NCBI GenBank assembly: GCA_017428055.1
Contig: JAFRRN010000032.1
Location: forward strand, 40,087 to 104,086
Origin: Prevotella sp.
Lineage (GTDB): Bacteria > Bacteroidota > Bacteroidia > Bacteroidales > Bacteroidaceae
Reading direction: 5' to 3'
DNA: 64,000 bases
Within the stretch, counting starts at the first letter, position 1. Every line of letters begins with the position of its first letter. Of the stretch, positions 8,608 to 15,811 are shown in pieces. A model generated the notes under the pieces. That model worked only from the letters and a program-made list of their open reading frames with translations. It was not told the origin of the DNA and did no database searches. Made by a program: the position numbers and the translations under genes.

Positions 8608-9477
8608 ATGAATAAAGAGACAAACATCAATGACTTGGCAATAACCATCGAAGTTGAACAAGAAGTGATTGACACTATTCGCATCATCGAGGAAAGTCGA
8701 TTGACACTCGACATCAGCGACTATAATCAAAACGTACTATTAGAAAACATAGAAGGCAACCTGATACTATGCACCGAGGAGTTACCCATGACATATCACG
8801 GGTGCTATTACTACAATGATGGCTCATTCCCATACATCATTAAAAAGGACCTTCAATTCATCATCCTGTCATCAGGCAACGACTCTTGCCTGACGCATAT
8901 AAAAGCCGTGAAAGCCACCCCAGGCAAGCGATTCCGATTCCAAGAGTCAGGCATACCGAGTGTAGAAGACCCAAACGGCGACAGTTGCATCTGGGACCTT
9001 ACATTCAGCATAGAATATGTAAGAGACGGTAATGAGGACGAACCCATGCGGGAAAGAAAGACCTACCTACTCCGCTGGAACCCGGCAATTAGCTCATTTA
9101 CCGAGGACGACTATGAGGAATTTGTGACAAACGCACAGGACGATGCGTTTGAGTTGAATTGGAGCGTCTACGAATGGGAAGATGCCGCCATCGGCGACCG
9201 ATTCTATATGATGCGGGTTGGCGATGACAAGGCAGGCGTCGTCTTTCGGGGTCATTTCATCTCCACTCCCTACACCGCCGACGACTGGGCAGGTTCCAAC
9301 CGTCAACGCCACTATGTCGATTTATTGTGTGTAGAGCCTGTTACTCCAAAGACAAAGCCAGACCTCTCGCTTGAGAAACTGAAAGCCGCCCTCCCAGAGA
9401 TAAACTGGACAAGCGGCCATTCGGGAGTACTGTTGCCAAAAGAAGTGGCAGAGAATTTAGAAGAGTTGTGGGGGTAA
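8608..9477 (+). CDS. Uncharacterised protein with C-terminal PUA/EVE-like domain
   Basis: This is a 289-residue cytoplasmic protein with no signal peptide. I do not recognise the N-terminal about 165 residues. The C-terminal part (GDRFYMMRVGDDKAGVVFRG ... YVDLLCVEPV ... INWTSGHSGVLLPKEVAENL) resembles the PUA-superfamily module that precedes HNH nucleases in McrA-type restriction proteins. In that module a GDR.(F/Y).(M/L)R.G motif is followed by a W..SG motif. Such domains are proposed to read modified bases. Here no nuclease is fused. It converges with the DUF4417 operon, whose last stop codon is 8 bases away. The function is open; a modified nucleic-acid reader is my inference. Confidence 0.5.
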   Translation: MNKETNINDLAITIEVEQEVIDTIRIIEESRLTLDISDYNQNVLLENIEGNLILCTEELPMTYHGCYYYNDGSFPYIIKKDLQFIILSSGNDSCLTHIKAVKATPGKRFRFQESGIPSVEDPNGDSCIWDLTFSIEYVRDGNEDEPMRERKTYLLRWNPAISSFTEDDYEEFVTNAQDDAFELNWSVYEWEDAAIGDRFYMMRVGDDKAGVVFRGHFISTPYTADDWAGSNRQRHYVDLLCVEPVTPKTKPDLSLEKLKAALPEINWTSGHSGVLLPKEVAENLEELWG

Positions 9478-9485
9478 ACCACTAA

Positions 9486-9959
9486 CTATCTAAACTTGAC
9501 ATTCGGATTAAAATAATGAATGAGGTCTCCATACTTTTTGATGTCAGCATCTGTCATCAGGCTTGCCTCTTTACTCTTACGGTGGAACATATCCTTATAT
9601 CTCCACTTACCATTCTCCTTTACACGCACTTTTGTAACAATGTATTCCTGAACGTGGACAGTTCCTTTAGGAAAGAATGTTCCATCCTTATTACGATGGT
9701 CATGACTCCAATCAAAGTCTTTAACGACTCGATGGTTTGAAAAAACTTTTGCCTGTATCGCAAGCCCATCCTTACCGGGCAAAAAATACACATCGCACTT
9801 TCCTGAATAATTGGGCAAGTGCATAGGATTTCCCGTAAGAAATGTCTTCTTGCGAATCATCCTGCCTGTTACACCATTTATTGTAATACGGGGAGACCGT
9901 GCCTCATATAAATAGCTACTGAAGTCTCTGCCTGGCCGATATGAACGTTGATCACCCAT
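9486..9959 (-). CDS. Hypothetical basic protein, third gene of the DUF4417 operon
   Basis: This is a 157-residue protein rich in Lys, Arg and His with no signal peptide. I do not recognise its family. The middle segment (DFDWSHDHRNKDGTFFPKG, then TVHVQEY) concentrates His, Asp and aromatic residues, and may be catalytic or metal-binding. It overlaps the preceding gene by 8 bases, which suggests translational coupling. Its basic character contrasts with the acidic 129-residue neighbour, a pairing often seen for toxins and their partners. That functional reading is inference only. Confidence 0.6.
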   Translation of the reverse strand: MGDQRSYRPGRDFSSYLYEARSPRITINGVTGRMIRKKTFLTGNPMHLPNYSGKCDVYFLPGKDGLAIQAKVFSNHRVVKDFDWSHDHRNKDGTFFPKGTVHVQEYIVTKVRVKENGKWRYKDMFHRKSKEASLMTDADIKKYGDLIHYFNPNVKFR

Positions 9960-10341
9960 AACGATTGTATGTTATATCTTTATAATCCCGTTCACGTAGC
10001 CAATTCCATATTGTAAGGTTTCGTGGACTAAATCCATTATCGAACATGTTGATATCCAACAATTCGCGTAAACCCATTGTATGTACTATCTCAGGAGAGG
10101 ATTCACCTTTATCTATGCCAAAGATGAACTCATCATATTCAAGACGGAAAAGGAACACTCCTTCTTCGTTTTCTGACTCAACGATAAGGAGTTCACATCC
10201 ATCATAATTCATCGTATATTCCGACTGCATCTTTCGGTACATTTGTTCAAAGAATATTCGCTCGTTTTCTGATTGATAATGACCTTCCATCTCTGTGAAC
10301 AACTTAATGTCAGAAGGCCACAATTCATTTTCAATTTTCAT
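9952..10341 (-). CDS. Hypothetical acidic protein, second gene of the DUF4417 operon
   Basis: This is a 129-residue acidic protein with no signal peptide, unrecognised. It contains long Glu/Asp-rich stretches (VESENEEGVFLFRLEYDEF, GIDKGESSPEI). The ATG begins directly after the DUF4417 stop codon, and the end overlaps the next gene by 8 bases. An immunity or antitoxin-like partner for the downstream basic protein is one possibility, not shown by the sequence. Confidence 0.6.
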   Translation of the reverse strand: MKIENELWPSDIKLFTEMEGHYQSENERIFFEQMYRKMQSEYTMNYDGCELLIVESENEEGVFLFRLEYDEFIFGIDKGESSPEIVHTMGLRELLDINMFDNGFSPRNLTIWNWLRERDYKDITYNRYG

Positions 10342-11070
10342 TTATTTCTTTTTTTTACGGTAAAACTGTGTGATTGTGTCAGGAATAAACTGAAGAGGGG
10401 TGTGGAGTCCTGGCACCTCCACTTTACCTCCATAAATGACGATGAGAGTTGGTGACAAACGACGCTCTAATTCATGAAGACCTGTCACCCATAGTTCCCA
10501 AGCAGCAGAAGAATGAGTGACTCCAACACCACAAACAGCGATAACGCTCCTATTGGGAAGTCCCTCAAAGCACCACGGAAAGGAATCTACTCCTGCCCAA
10601 CTCGCCGTAGGGATAACATTGAATCCACAAGTGCATTGCCAAAAGGCACCTACAAACCGTGACTTATAGACACTATCCTTATTTAGGTGGATTGGAGCAT
10701 CTACATACAAAGAGAAATCTGGAGCGAATAGACATTCAAACTTGGCAAGCCTATATGATGTCTGCTCTAATCTTTCCCAAGTAGCATGGGCAAATTTATA
10801 ATCATCTTCGAAAAAATGTAAAGCCTCACACTTACCTGTCAATCTGTTATGCATGGAGTAAGGATAAGCGGGGAAATCGGTTGAACCATTATACGAATTA
10901 AGTATCGCAAAACCATTTACTTCCGAAAAGTCGATGCCTCTCGTCAAGTGCATATTATTGACCTGACATTTTCTTCTCGTTGCTGGTGAAAGAGCCATCA
11001 TATCCCTTAACTTACCCGTATCGGTACAAGACATCAAGTACATATCTGTCTTAGAAAAAATATTATTCAT
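10342..11070 (-). CDS. DUF4417 domain protein
   Basis: This is a 242-residue protein. The region from LHFFEDDYKFAHATWERL through FECLFAPDFSLYVDAP, GFNVIPTASWAG and PTLIVIYGG matches the DUF4417 pattern I know from phage and mobile-element proteins: a DF.SLY.D core, then NVIP...W, then a C-terminal IIVYG strand. The biochemical role of DUF4417 is not established. An N-terminal segment with Cys, Asp and His residues precedes the domain. The C-terminus ends in a run of lysines. It is the first gene of a tight three-gene operon, with an inverted repeat over its probable promoter. Confidence 0.75.
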   Translation of the reverse strand: MNNIFSKTDMYLMSCTDTGKLRDMMALSPATRRKCQVNNMHLTRGIDFSEVNGFAILNSYNGSTDFPAYPYSMHNRLTGKCEALHFFEDDYKFAHATWERLEQTSYRLAKFECLFAPDFSLYVDAPIHLNKDSVYKSRFVGAFWQCTCGFNVIPTASWAGVDSFPWCFEGLPNRSVIAVCGVGVTHSSAAWELWVTGLHELERRLSPTLIVIYGGKVEVPGLHTPLQFIPDTITQFYRKKKK

Positions 11071-11097
11071 AAATATAATTATGGTGGTTTCTTAATC

Positions 11098-11119
11098 CAC
11101 AATTATAACATATATTGTG
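11098..11119 (-). promoter_or_regulatory. Inverted repeat over the probable DUF4417 operon promoter
   Basis: The arms are CACAAT (11098-11103) and ATTGTG (11114-11119) with a 10-base centre. On the minus strand the sequence at 11107-11100 reads TATAATTG, one mismatch from TAnnTTTG, about 30 bases before the DUF4417 start. This would be a natural operator position. Confidence 0.4.
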
Positions 11120-11157
11120 ACATGTTGTTAAACTTGACGGATTCCACTTCTCGAAGT

Positions 11158-11189
11158 TTTGGTAGATTCAAGATAATTGTTTACCTTTG
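11158..11189 (+). promoter_or_regulatory. Promoter of the candidate small RNA
   Basis: TTTG (11158-11161), 20 bases, then TACCTTTG (11182-11189). This is a full match to the Bacteroidetes consensus, with no open reading frame directly downstream. Confidence 0.7.
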
Positions 11190-11195
11190 CATCGG

Positions 11196-11317
11196 CCAAA
11201 CTTCGGGTCTATGGTAGGACGCTGGAGAAACAGCTGGTCTCATTGGGCTTTCCTACGGCAACCAAGAGACGCAATCCTTGCCCCCGCCCACTCCGTCAAA
11301 GATGAGCGGGGCTTTTT
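11196..11317 (+). ncRNA. Candidate structured small RNA of unknown family
   Basis: About 120 bases of GC-rich sequence sit in an AT-rich gap. A consensus promoter ends at 11189 and a CCCCGC/GCGGGG hairpin plus T-run lies at 11282-11316. A hairpin forms from GTCTC-A-TTGG (11237-11246) with CCAA-GAGAC (11262-11270). Its loop holds TCCTAC (11251-11256), which is exactly complementary to GTAGGA at 11214-11219, giving a pseudoknot. A smaller GCTG/CAGC hairpin lies between at 11221-11234. I could not match it to SRP RNA, RNase P, tmRNA or a riboswitch I know. A Bacteroidales 6S-like RNA cannot be excluded. Confidence 0.55.
11282..11316 (+). terminator. Intrinsic terminator of the candidate small RNA
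   Basis: The stem CCCCGC (11282-11287) / GCGGGG (11306-11311) is followed by CTTTTTATT. Confidence 0.75.
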
Positions 11318-11550
11318 ATTATCTCTAATGCTTGGCACACCTCCTGGATGACCAGCATCCGTCTAATATGTTCATAATATTACTTATTATAATTTTAAAT
11401 AAGCATCGGTAATAAACCAATGCCAATATTTGACACCAAAGGTACGTAAAAGAATCTTATTATGCAAAATTTTTAGTTATTTTCTTGTTATTATTATGTA
11501 ATATTTGACTGATTTATAACTCATTTCTTGCAATAATGGGATATAATTGC

Positions 11551-11558
11551 TATTTTTG
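11551..11558 (+). promoter_or_regulatory. Promoter -7 box for the XRE/ImmA pair
   Basis: TATTTTTG matches TAnnTTTG and lies 40 bases upstream of the ATG at 11598. It overlaps an earlier in-frame ATG at 11547, which therefore cannot be the start. The remaining AT-rich bases 11330-11540 show no gene. Confidence 0.6.
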
Positions 11559-11597
11559 CAACGAAAAGAAGCGAAAGAACCAAACTATACAAACTTT

Positions 11598-11951
11598 ATG
11601 GGAGAAATCATCAACCTGAGCATTGGCGACTTCCTGCGCCGTCTACGCCTAAAACTGGGGCTTACCCAAGAGGAGGTAAGCCGACATTTAGGTATCAGCC
11701 AACCCGCTTACCTAAAATATGAGACAGGGGCGACAGAGGTGTCCGAGGAGATGTTGCGACGACTGGCAGAGCTGTTCCAAGTGAATGCCGATGACCTTGT
11801 AGGGCGAAAGATGTCAGTCTTGGCTGCCGACATCGCCTTTGCGTACCGCAAGGAAAAGGGAACAGAGGTGAACATCGCCGACACCGAGGCATTCCGTACC
11901 ATCGTGAGAAACTATATGGAGATGCGCAATGAACTGGAAAGCAATCAATGA
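11598..11951 (+). CDS. XRE-family helix-turn-helix regulator
   Basis: This is a 117-residue DNA-binding protein. The N-terminal HTH_3 domain (IGDFLRRLRLKLGLTQEEVS ... GISQPAYLKYETG) is typical of Cro/CI-type regulators, and a short C-terminal helical tail follows. The ATG at 11598 is chosen because the promoter -7 box lies at 11551-11558. The downstream ImmA-type protease gene overlaps it by 23 bases. In the known ImmR/ImmA arrangement the protease cleaves the repressor to induce a mobile element or stress response, so that pairing is likely here. Confidence 0.88.
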   Translation: MGEIINLSIGDFLRRLRLKLGLTQEEVSRHLGISQPAYLKYETGATEVSEEMLRRLAELFQVNADDLVGRKMSVLAADIAFAYRKEKGTEVNIADTEAFRTIVRNYMEMRNELESNQ

Positions 11952-12651
11952 CCAAGAACTCGAAAACCTCGCCATGCAACTCAGGCAGGAAATGCAAGTG
12001 CCTTTCACCGAGCCAATCATCCTTGAGAAGGTGATTCGCGAAAAGCACATCCTTGCCTATTTCCAGCCGATCAGCGACCAACTTTCGGGCATGGCCATCC
12101 TTGTGGGGCAGGATGCGAACACGTATCGCTTTATGTTGGTCAACACCAATCACCAGTTCTGCAAGCAGCGGTTTACGGCCTGTCACGAGATTTACCACCT
12201 ACTCTACCAAAAAGAATTTGCCTCCGTTATGGAGAAAGAACACATCACAGACACAGACGATATGGAAGAGACACGAGCCAATCATTTCGCATCCGCCCTG
12301 CTCATGCCCGAAATCGGTCTCCGAATGCTTACCCCTATCGAGCAACAGAGGAAAGATACAATCACCATGAACACGCTGATGATGCTGCAATACCGGTTTC
12401 TCTGCTCCCACCAAGCATTGCTCTACAGACTATTAAGGCTGGGATGGGTCAGCAAGAGCTATCTTGACAAGATGAATGGCGACGTGATAAAACACGTGGA
12501 GGAATTTGGCTACAGCCCCAACCTGTATCGCCCAACAAGAAAAACGGAGCTATGGGGCGACTACAACCTCCTTGCACGTGAGCTTTTAGACAAGGGTATC
12601 ATCACGGCAGACAAGTATAAAGAATACCTCTCTGCCATGAAAATCACATAA
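11929..12651 (+). CDS. ImmA/IrrE family metallo-endopeptidase
   Basis: This is a 240-residue cytoplasmic zinc protease. The catalytic helix ACHEIYHLLY carries HEIYH (residues 86-90). The third ligand Glu lies in ETRANHFASALLMP (about residue 114), the COG2856 signature. A helical C-terminal region follows. It starts inside the XRE gene (23-base overlap), so the two are translationally coupled, and the XRE protein is the probable substrate. Downstream lies a 22-nt-period repeat array rather than phage genes, so no integrated element is evident. Confidence 0.9.
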   Translation: MNWKAINDQELENLAMQLRQEMQVPFTEPIILEKVIREKHILAYFQPISDQLSGMAILVGQDANTYRFMLVNTNHQFCKQRFTACHEIYHLLYQKEFASVMEKEHITDTDDMEETRANHFASALLMPEIGLRMLTPIEQQRKDTITMNTLMMLQYRFLCSHQALLYRLLRLGWVSKSYLDKMNGDVIKHVEEFGYSPNLYRPTRKTELWGDYNLLARELLDKGIITADKYKEYLSAMKIT

Positions 12652-12682
12652 CATAGTATGGTCGGCATGATTGGGATATATG

Positions 12683-12765
12683 CTTTTCAATCGGTATATG
12701 CATCATATACCAATGATATATCACGCATATACCGATGGTATTCGACACATATACCAAACGAGAAT
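12683..12765. repeat. Array C: degenerate 22-nt-period array (ATATACC type)
   Basis: Four 17-nt cores lie at 12683, 12705, 12727 and 12749, with 5-nt spacers GCATC, CACGC and GACAC. The motif CATATACC recurs exactly 22 bases apart at 12704, 12726 and 12748. Two cores are near-palindromic (ATACC-GAT-GGTAT; ATATACC-AAT-GATATAT). The architecture equals that of the arrays at 2110, 35934 and 47049, with different sequence. The array lies between immA and the next gene. Confidence 0.7.
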
Positions 12766-12856
12766 GACAACCTCCCCACATTTCACCGTATCATAGAAGC
12801 AAGCCCTCCCTATCACTTATTCTCAGTCATTCCCATACGTTTCAGAAAAATGTTGT

Positions 12857-12864
12857 ATCTTTGC
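12857..12864 (+). promoter_or_regulatory. Promoter -7 box for the 124-residue hypothetical gene
   Basis: TATCTTTG matches TAnnTTTG and lies 32 bases upstream of the ATG at 12896. Confidence 0.55.
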
Positions 12865-12895
12865 CACAACAAATGATCGAACAAAGAACCGCTAT

Positions 12896-13270
12896 ATGTT
12901 GTATTATACGTTTAAGAACCATGATTTTAGCCTATCCAGCGCAAGTCGCCAAGACTCGTTTTGGCAGTCGTTCATCAATAGGATTCTTGAAATGTTGCTG
13001 CCCAAGGCAAACCCAGACTTTAACGGATTATACCACCAAGTCAAGACTTGGTATGTAGAATATGACATAGAAAAACAACATACCAACCGTGAAGTGGGAA
13101 CAGATGACGACGGCCACGTGATTGTGAAAGCACCATTTGGGAGGAACTTGGGGTTGTGGGTGGATGAAGAACTCAACGATGATGACTATAAAAGATTGGG
13201 AGCCACTGCCATCTCATCGATTGAATTTGAAACACTCTGGTCGAAAAAGACGGATGGCGACGATGTGTAG
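12896..13270 (+). CDS. Hypothetical protein
   Basis: This is a 124-residue protein with no signal peptide or membrane segment, unrecognised. It has an aromatic N-terminal part (FWQSFINRILEMLLPKANPDF) and an acidic C-terminal half (GLWVDEELNDDDYKRLGATAI). It resembles small cytoplasmic immunity or regulatory proteins only in general character. Its own -7 box (12857) supports expression. It is separated from immA by the 22-nt repeat array and precedes the Rhs locus regulator. Confidence 0.5.
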   Translation: MLYYTFKNHDFSLSSASRQDSFWQSFINRILEMLLPKANPDFNGLYHQVKTWYVEYDIEKQHTNREVGTDDDGHVIVKAPFGRNLGLWVDEELNDDDYKRLGATAISSIEFETLWSKKTDGDDV

Positions 13271-13286
13271 GCTATATACATACGAC

Positions 13287-13374
13287 TGTGTACTAAATGT
13301 ACTTTTAATCATATCTCTTTAATCTACAACCACTTACACGCCGCAACCCATTCCGCGTGTGTACAAAGTGTACT
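13287..13374 (+). promoter_or_regulatory. Paired direct-repeat sites upstream of the Rhs-locus regulator
   Basis: Two similar 17-nt elements, TGTGTACTAAATGTACT (13287-13303) and TGTGTACAAAGTGTACT (13358-13374), start exactly 71 bases apart. Each contains two TGTAC half-sites 9 bases apart. The second ends 7 bases upstream of the -33 TTTG, a typical activator position. Confidence 0.5.
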
Positions 13375-13381
13375 CAATTTT

Positions 13382-13413
13382 TTTGGTGGTTTCATTTTTT
13401 CACCATACTTTTG
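13382..13413 (+). promoter_or_regulatory. Promoter of the TPR/HTH regulator
   Basis: TTTG (13382-13385), 20 bases, TACTTTTG (13406-13413). Transcription should begin near 13420, so the first ATG at 13427 would have almost no leader. Confidence 0.75.
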
Positions 13414-13546
13414 CAGCAAGAACCTAATGCAAAAGGTTCGACAAACCTTGAATGGGAGGATCTTCTATCAAGGAAATATGAATCATGCTGTTATTGGAAA
13501 GATAGGTGAAGTGAAGAAAATGCAAGATAAATACATATCCATAGCA

Positions 13547-15247
13547 ATGACCGAGTTGATACCAGTAATACGACAGATCCTACTGGAAGGTGCCTTCTTG
13601 GCGGTCTCGTTGGCAATGGCCGTATCATGCTCGGACGACAAGGGGGCGATGCGGGAGCGGTTGGAGTATGTGAGCCAGTGCAATCGCGCCGACACGGTGT
13701 TTACGGAGGCATGGCTACCCACAGTGGACTCATTGGTGAGTTTCTTTGACCACCACGGCAACGCCAACGAGCGGATGATGGCGCACTACCTGCAAGGGCG
13801 CGTACACCACGATATGGGCGAAACACCAGCTTCATTACAAGCATATTACGATGCCATAGACTATGCAGACACCACTAAAGTAGATTGTGATTTTATAACA
13901 TTGAGAAGCATCTATGGACAGATGTCACGTATCTTCCATCAGCAAGACCTTCCGCATGATGAGATTTGGGCTATCCGACATTTCATAGATTGTATGCGAA
14001 GAACTTCAAATATGGAAGACTACGTTGTCGCAAGAAGTCAATTGATTAGACCTTACTATCTTCTTGGTGAAAAGGATTCCGTATTGCAAATTATCATTGA
14101 CACTTACCAATCTCTCAAGCACTTGGGAAAAGACCAACGTGCCGCTTCTATCTTATCAGTTCCAATACATATCTATATAGAGCGTCGTGATTTGCAAAAG
14201 GCCAAACAAATAATGGACATCTTTGAGAATGAGTCTGGCCAATTTGACGAAAACGGGAATATAGCCAAAGGTCGTGAGTATTACTATTATACCAAAGGAC
14301 TATATAAACTTGCTATAAATGACTATCAATCGGCAGAGCAATATTTCAGGAAAGTCATACTATATGGCTATTTATCAGAAGGATATAAAGGTCTACTTTC
14401 AGTTTATAGGGAGAAACAAAATATGGACTCCATTGTTCGTTTCTCCTGTCTTTACGAAGCCGCACAGGACTCCATACACAATAAGATGCAGACAGATGTC
14501 ATTCATCAGATGTCTTCCCTCTACAACTACAGCAGAAGTCAAAGGGAGGCAGAACAAGAGAGAGAAAACACAAGAAAGGCAAGGATAATGCTCGGAGTGT
14601 TCCTGCTGATTACCATTGTACTGATGGGGATAATAGGCATCATTTTTTTGCTCTACCGTAGGAAACAACAAAAGAAGAGGGAAAGGATCTGTAAGTTGGA
14701 GAGAGAATTGGAGGACACCAAGCTTGCCCGCAGGGAAGTCCAAGAAGAATTGAAGAGGCTAAAGGCCAATGACTATGAGGGAATGATAGCTGAAAAGGAG
14801 AGGAAAGAAGCGGAATTGACCCGTGAAATTGAACGGTTGCAGGCTGAAAACAACATTTACAAGGGTAAAGATGCAATCAAGGAAAAGGACTGCCTTGAGG
14901 ATTTCAGAAGCAGTAAGATTGCCCAATTGTTCATGAAGAGGGCAAAGGGGAAGTCCGAGAGGCTCATGCCGACCGATGCTGAATGGAGTATGCTGATGTC
15001 ACAATTCGGCAAGGACATCCCCATTACCCTTAAGTCCTTTGCAGGGAACAAGCCGTTGTCCCCATTGGAACAGCGTATCTGCGTGCTGCTCTTTCTCGAC
15101 ATCCCGGAAAAGAGCATCTCGATAATGACAGACTCCGTAGCCTCTACGGTGTCGAATGCAAAGGCTCGGGCCAACGAAAAACTCTTTGGCAAAAAAACGG
15201 CACACTCGCTAAAAACCGACTTATTTCATGCTCTCAAACAGGTTTGA
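13547..15247 (+). CDS. Membrane-anchored TPR protein with C-terminal HTH-like domain (probable regulator)
   Basis: The start is uncertain. ATGs at 13427, 13478, 13520 and 13547 are in frame, and 13547 gives the best lipoprotein-type signal (hydrophobic run ending LAMAVSC). TPR-like helices fill the periplasmic half. A transmembrane helix (IMLGVFLLITIVLMGIIGII) at about 14585-14660 leads to a long coiled coil rich in Glu/Lys/Arg. The C-terminal domain (LSPLEQRICVLLFLDIPEKS, then VASTVSNAKARANEKLF) looks like a LuxR/sigma-type helix-turn-helix. The layout suggests a one-component sensor that passes an envelope signal to DNA, as in several Bacteroidetes TPR regulators. It lies directly upstream of the Rhs operon, which it may control. 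Confidence 0.75.
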   Translation: MTELIPVIRQILLEGAFLAVSLAMAVSCSDDKGAMRERLEYVSQCNRADTVFTEAWLPTVDSLVSFFDHHGNANERMMAHYLQGRVHHDMGETPASLQAYYDAIDYADTTKVDCDFITLRSIYGQMSRIFHQQDLPHDEIWAIRHFIDCMRRTSNMEDYVVARSQLIRPYYLLGEKDSVLQIIIDTYQSLKHLGKDQRAASILSVPIHIYIERRDLQKAKQIMDIFENESGQFDENGNIAKGREYYYYTKGLYKLAINDYQSAEQYFRKVILYGYLSEGYKGLLSVYREKQNMDSIVRFSCLYEAAQDSIHNKMQTDVIHQMSSLYNYSRSQREAEQERENTRKARIMLGVFLLITIVLMGIIGIIFLLYRRKQQKKRERICKLERELEDTKLARREVQEELKRLKANDYEGMIAEKERKEAELTREIERLQAENNIYKGKDAIKEKDCLEDFRSSKIAQLFMKRAKGKSERLMPTDAEWSMLMSQFGKDIPITLKSFAGNKPLSPLEQRICVLLFLDIPEKSISIMTDSVASTVSNAKARANEKLFGKKTAHSLKTDLFHALKQV

Positions 15248-15332
15248 CGAATTTTGACGAATTATTTTTTCAAGCTATTGTAAAGCAAGTAGATACATTT
15301 GAAAAAAACATGAAATGGCGAATTTTGACGAA
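15246..15332 (+). promoter_or_regulatory. Paired direct-repeat sites upstream of the Rhs operon
   Basis: GACGAATTTTGACGAA (15246-15261) and GGCGAATTTTGACGAA (15317-15332) differ at one base and start 71 bases apart, the same spacing as the pair upstream of the regulator gene. Each contains two GACGAA half-sites 10 bases apart. The first overlaps the regulator stop codon; the second lies upstream of the promoter at 15350-15382. Confidence 0.5.
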
Positions 15333-15349
15333 CAAAAATAAGACAAATA

Positions 15350-15382
15350 TTTGGGGAAGATGATTCTATTGTCATATTTTTG
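15350..15382 (+). promoter_or_regulatory. Promoter of the DUF3244-Rhs operon
   Basis: TTTG (15350-15353), 21 bases, TATTTTTG (15375-15382), 25 bases before the ATG at 15408. Confidence 0.65.
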
Positions 15383-15407
15383 CGAAAACATCAAATGTCG
15401 TAAAGAT

Positions 15408-15776
15408 ATGAAAAGAATTTTTTTTGTTTTAGTATTAATGGAAATGGCACTATATAGCGGTGCTAAAACACAGGTTGTTAATGAAGAGATTTCCCTTCAG
15501 GTACGTTTTGACGATCCGACAAATGGTCATGAACCCTTTCCGAAATCTCCCATTAAGAAACCCACCATCTCTCTTAATGACCACACCTTGTATTTCAACA
15601 CCCCTTGCGACGGATGCACATTGAACATCGTGGACGGTAACGGTGTGGTGGCCTATACTACCGTGATTCCCACGGGGACGACATCCTTGGTGCTTCCCAC
15701 AACCCTTTCCGGCGAGTACGAGCTGCAAATCATAAGCGGGAACTACTGCTTTTGGGGAATCATCACATTATTATAA
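15408..15776 (+). CDS. DUF3244 secreted protein
   Basis: This is a 122-residue exported protein starting MKRIFFVLVLMEMALYSGA. An upstream in-frame ATG at 15351 lies before the promoter -7 box, so 15408 is preferred. The mature part (LYFNTPCDGCTLNIVDGNGV ... LSGEYELQIISGNYCFWGII) is a single immunoglobulin-like beta domain of the DUF3244 family. That family occurs widely in Bacteroidetes as small secreted proteins of unknown role. The gene is first in the operon with the Rhs shell genes (35-base gap). A role in display or chaperoning of the shell is possible but unproven. Confidence 0.75.
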   Translation: MKRIFFVLVLMEMALYSGAKTQVVNEEISLQVRFDDPTNGHEPFPKSPIKKPTISLNDHTLYFNTPCDGCTLNIVDGNGVVAYTTVIPTGTTSLVLPTTLSGEYELQIISGNYCFWGIITLL

Positions 15777-15811
15777 ATACTACATACTTCAACAAACAAC
15801 ACAATAACAAG

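Noticed and set aside
11196-11317. SRP 4.5S RNA, RNase P RNA, tmRNA or c-di-GMP riboswitch
   Set aside because: The hallmark sequences (GGAAGGNAGCAGCC-type SRP loop, P RNA conserved regions, tmRNA tRNA-like end, GEMM core) are absent.
11598-13270. Integrated prophage or ICE marked by XRE/ImmA
   Set aside because: No integrase, relaxase, terminase or attachment-site repeat is visible in the flanks.
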